DNA from: Streptomyces sp. SM11 | GTDB taxonomy: Bacteria; Actinomycetota; Actinomycetes; Streptomycetales; Streptomycetaceae | Assembly (NCBI RefSeq): GCF_002910905.1 | Contig: NZ_NEUE01000078.1 | Coordinates: forward strand, 1-35,974 | Direction: 5' to 3' | Length of the DNA stretch: 35,974 nt | Part shown: piece after piece, positions 33,504-35,974 of the stretch | Position numbering within the stretch: the first letter of the stretch is position 1 | Layout: every line of letters starts with the position of its first letter | Program-made: the position numbers and the translations under genes | Notes under the pieces: generated by a model | Told to the model about the DNA's origin: nothing | The model's database searches: none | What the model saw: only the letters and a program-made list of their open reading frames with translations

Positions 33504-34610
33504 ATGCCACGTGGACGCCACCGCCATTCGCCGCCCCTCCACAAAATCCTGCCGCCTTCCGCGGTGGCGGGAGTGTCGGTCGTCGGTGCCGCCGGCGCCT
33601 GGCTGCTGGCCGAACCCCTGGTCCTGCGCGGCCTGGTGGCCGCCGTCGCGGCCGCCGCCGTCACCGGCGCGTATCTGATGCGCAGCTGGGACCGGGCGGC
33701 GGGGCTGCGGGTCGCCGAGCTGACGCGGGCCCGCGCCGGTGACGCGTGGCGGGCCGAGGAGCGGATAGCCGAGCTGGAGCAGGATCTGGAGGAGTCGCGC
33801 GAGCTGCGCACCCGCCTGGAGACCAAGCTCCGCCGCAAGCGGGTGGAGCTCGCGGGGCTGCGCGGGGAGCACGCCGGACTGCTGCGCCGCTACGCCAACG
33901 CCGAGACCGAGCGGGCCAGTGCGCTGGAGGGCCGCAGACAGCTCGCCATCGAGGCCGCGGCTCCGAAGGAGCTGCTGCCCGCGAGGTCCACACCGACGCC
34001 GGAGTCGTACCGCCGCGCGGACGAGGCCCTGGTGAACCTCACGCGCAACGCGGCGCTCCAGGAGACCCGCCGGACGGTGGAGACGGTCCGGCGGCGCCAG
34101 TCGGCCGTCGACGACCGGCACCGGGACGCGGAGGCGGAGGACCCGAAGGGGAAGCACGCGGCGGCCACCGGGGCGGGCGAGCACCTGGACCACCAGCACC
34201 GCCGCCCCACGACCAACCCGCCCGCCCCGGCCCCGGACACTCGGAACGCGAACACCCCGGCCCCGGAGACCCCGGCCCTCCCGGGTGCGAAGGCCCCGGC
34301 CCCCATCGCGCCGGTGCGCGTGCCGCGCGCGATCCCGGCCGCCTCGGCCGTCGTCCCGTACGCCGCGCGCCGCCCCCTGGCCTCCCAGGGCAACTTCGAC
34401 TACTTCGGCACCCAGAACGCCCAGAAGGCGGAAGCCGCGATCGAGTCCGTGCAGAACGAGGACCTCGCGGACGTCGTCGGCGAGGAGGCGCTCGCCGCCC
34501 ACCGCACGGGAGCCCTGCAGAACCAGGCCGTCGGCAAGGTCATCGACCTCACCGCGCACGACGAGACCGAGCAGATCGACGTGGCCCGACTGCGCGGCGC
34601 GGTCTCCTGA
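33504..34610 (+). CDS. Unassigned membrane protein with coiled coil and Pro-rich region
   Basis: Encodes 368 residues from ATG 33504; the ribosome binding site is poor. A short basic start leads to a hydrophobic hairpin (about residues 19-57, AVAGVSVVGAAGAWLLAEPL and LVAAVAAAAVTGAYLM). A charged coiled-coil-like helix spans about 66-150 (AEERIAELEQDLEESRELRT, then RKRVELAGLRGEHAGLLRRY), with a second Arg/Glu-rich helix to about 205. A Pro/Ala-rich linker follows (about 220-300), and a conserved-looking C-terminus has GNFDYFGTQNA, EDLADVVGEEA and GKVIDLTAHDETEQIDV. I recognise no named domain. The layout suits a membrane-tethered scaffold. It converges on the nuoD-type gene. Confidence 0.75.
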   Translation: MPRGRHRHSPPLHKILPPSAVAGVSVVGAAGAWLLAEPLVLRGLVAAVAAAAVTGAYLMRSWDRAAGLRVAELTRARAGDAWRAEERIAELEQDLEESRELRTRLETKLRRKRVELAGLRGEHAGLLRRYANAETERASALEGRRQLAIEAAAPKELLPARSTPTPESYRRADEALVNLTRNAALQETRRTVETVRRRQSAVDDRHRDAEAEDPKGKHAAATGAGEHLDHQHRRPTTNPPAPAPDTRNANTPAPETPALPGAKAPAPIAPVRVPRAIPAASAVVPYAARRPLASQGNFDYFGTQNAQKAEAAIESVQNEDLADVVGEEALAAHRTGALQNQAVGKVIDLTAHDETEQIDVARLRGAVS

Positions 34611-34644
34611 GAGACGGCCCCCGCCCGCTGCGTGGCGCTGCCCG

Positions 34645-35787
34645 CTACTTGTCGATGTCGCCGACGACGAAGAACAGTGAGCCCAGGATCGCCACCATGT
34701 CGGCGACCAGGGTGCCCGGCAGCAGCTCGGTCAGTGCCTGGATGTTGTTGAACGAGGCGGAGCGCAGCTTCAGCCGGTAGGGCGTCTTCTCGCCCTTGGA
34801 CACCAGGTAGTAGCCGTTGACGCCGAGCGGGTTCTCCGTCCACGCGTAGGTGTGGCCCTCCGGCGCCTTGAGCACCTTGGGCAGCCGCTGGTTGATCGGC
34901 CCCGGCGCCAGGTGCGCCATCCGGTCCAGGCAGGCGTCGGCCAGGTCCAGGGCGCCCAGGGTCTGCTCCAGCAGGCACTCGAAGCGGGCCAGGCAGTCGC
35001 CCTCGGTCCGGGTGACGACCTTCAGGGTGTCCTGGAGCTCCCCGTACGCGAGATACGGCTCGTCGCGCCGCAGGTCGAAGTCGACGCCCGAGGCGCGGGC
35101 GATCGGCCCCGACACCCCGTACGCGTGCACGGCCTCCGCGGACAGCACGCCCACGTCGCGCGTACGGCCCCGGAAGATCTCGTTGCCGAGGACGAGGTTC
35201 TCGTACACGTCCATCCGGGAGCGGACGGAGGCGACGGCGTCGCGGACCCGGCCGGCCCAGCCCGCCGGGACGTCCTCCTTGAGTCCGCCGACCCGGTTGA
35301 ACATGTAGTGCATCCGCCCGCCGGAGACCTCCTCCATCACCGCCTGGAGCTCCTCGCGTTCCCGGAAGGCGTGGAACACCGGAGTGATGCCGCCGAGTTC
35401 GAGGGGGTAGGAGCCGAGAAACATCAGGTGGTTGAGGACCCGGTTCAGCTCGGCGAGCAGCGTCCGCGTCCACACGGCGCGCTCGGGGACCTCCATGCCG
35501 AGCATCCGCTCGACGGCCATCACGACGCCCAGCTCGTTCGAGAAGGCGGAGAGCCAGTCGTGGCGGTTGGCGAGCATGACGATCTGCCGGTAGTCGCGCG
35601 CCTCGAAGAGCTTCTCCGCGCCCCGGTGCATATAGCCGATGACCGGCTCCGCGTGCTGGACGCGCTCGCCGTCCAGCACGATCCGCAGCCGGAGGACACC
35701 GTGCGTCGAGGGGTGCTGGGGACCGATGTTCAGCACCATGTCGGTGCTCTCCGCCGCTCCGCCGATGCCGATCGTCGTCTCCGTCAT
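34645..35787 (-). CDS. nuoD: NADH-quinone oxidoreductase subunit D, extra (orphan) copy
   Basis: Encodes 380 residues from ATG 35787. It is the 49-kDa-type subunit at the quinone end of complex [64 protein letters not shown], and the C-terminal [39 protein letters not shown], all standard. The quinone-site His of QHPSTHG is present. No other nuo gene lies in the window, so it is apart from the main nuo operon; many streptomycetes carry such an additional nuoD. The next gene on the strand upstream is a probable methyltransferase. Whether it assembles into complex I is unknown. Confidence 0.9.
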   Translation of the reverse strand: MTETTIGIGGAAESTDMVLNIGPQHPSTHGVLRLRIVLDGERVQHAEPVIGYMHRGAEKLFEARDYRQIVMLANRHDWLSAFSNELGVVMAVERMLGMEVPERAVWTRTLLAELNRVLNHLMFLGSYPLELGGITPVFHAFREREELQAVMEEVSGGRMHYMFNRVGGLKEDVPAGWAGRVRDAVASVRSRMDVYENLVLGNEIFRGRTRDVGVLSAEAVHAYGVSGPIARASGVDFDLRRDEPYLAYGELQDTLKVVTRTEGDCLARFECLLEQTLGALDLADACLDRMAHLAPGPINQRLPKVLKAPEGHTYAWTENPLGVNGYYLVSKGEKTPYRLKLRSASFNNIQALTELLPGTLVADMVAILGSLFFVVGDIDK

Positions 35788-35829
35788 GCGGGACAGTATT
35801 CCCTGCGCCGTTCACCGGGCGGCACCTCG

Positions 35830-35974
35830 TCACCGACCGCGTTCCGGGCCCACCCGGTGCAGCAGCCAGCCGAAGTCGCCGAGGCCGCCGCGGGCGGTCA
35901 GCTCCGCCGCCTCGCCCGCGGCCGCCAGCGCCCGCACGTAGCCCGCCGGATCGGTGGCTGCCAGGCTCAGCGGC
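35830..35974 (-). CDS. C-terminal end of a probable SAM-dependent methyltransferase (cut by window)
   Basis: Only the last 47 codons are inside the window, ending TGA at 35832-35830, 42 bp upstream of the nuoD-type start on the same strand. The residues read ATDPAGYVRALAAAGEAAEL, then TARGGLGDFGWLLHRVG. To my recollection this resembles the end of the MidA/NDUFAF7-type methyltransferases that adjoin this nuoD copy in other streptomycetes, but no catalytic motif is visible here. It is likely co-transcribed with nuoD. The reading frame is secure from GC bias; the family is tentative. Confidence 0.5.
   Translation of the reverse strand, partial: PLSLAATDPAGYVRALAAAGEAAELTARGGLGDFGWLLHRVGPERGR

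Overview
The window is high-GC chromosomal DNA from an actinomycete, almost certainly a Streptomyces. The evidence is a third codon position that is nearly always G or C, frequent GTG starts, a DUF397/XRE-DUF5753/ATP-binding regulator cassette, and a tilS-hpt-ftsH-folE-folK-folB-folP neighbourhood in the usual streptomycete order. I found no rRNA, tRNA, CRISPR array, insertion sequence, prophage or plasmid gene. The setting is core or sub-core chromosome with a few accessory or decayed patches.

Layout. 1-2.0 kb: a 5'-truncated FUSC transporter converges on a lipoprotein gene. 2.1-4.3 kb: a WhiJ/AbaA-like cassette made of a DUF397 protein, a GHKL ATP-binding protein and an XRE-DUF5753 regulator. 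The first two genes each carry the same 24-bp element upstream, and the ATP-binding gene holds the only TTA (bldA) codon I found. 4.3-5.8 kb: an aldehyde dehydrogenase whose catalytic Cys is replaced by Ser. 5.8-8.5 kb: a PadR repressor and a DrrAB-type drug exporter, with three copies of a TAGTCAA-N2-TTGACTA operator. 8.5-15.0 kb: glutamate decarboxylase, a YbjQ-like protein, DedA, DUF368, a ThrE-type exporter and inorganic pyrophosphatase. 15.1-22.7 kb, all plus strand: a D-Ala-D-Ala carboxypeptidase, a DUF2342 zinc metalloprotease, tilS, hpt, ftsH and folE. 22.8-23.3 kb: a frameshifted, start-less coding remnant with a Hint/intein-like look. 23.3-28.2 kb, minus strand: an aminoacyl-phosphatidylglycerol-synthase homologue, folP, an NTF2-like protein, folB, folK and a DUF3180 protein. 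28.4-29.5 kb: a membrane-anchored esterase divergent from the aaPGS homologue. 29.5-33.4 kb: a betaine/choline-type osmoprotectant ABC transporter with the ATPase gene divergent from two permeases and a binding lipoprotein. 33.5-36.0 kb: an unassigned membrane/coiled-coil protein, an extra NuoD-type complex I subunit, and the C-terminus of a probable SAM-dependent methyltransferase.

Functional themes. FolE, FolB, FolK and FolP together cover most of the dihydropteroate branch of folate synthesis. TilS, Hpt and FtsH are a conserved housekeeping trio. The aaPGS-esterase pair resembles the actinobacterial lipid-alanylation system described in Corynebacterium. PadR-DrrAB looks like a ligand-induced efflux unit under autoregulation. 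I did not find a clearly new multigene system. The points most worth a second look are the duplicated 24-bp element plus TTA codon in the WhiJ-like cassette, the Cys-to-Ser aldehyde dehydrogenase, the Hint-like remnant downstream of folE, and the three-operator PadR circuit.
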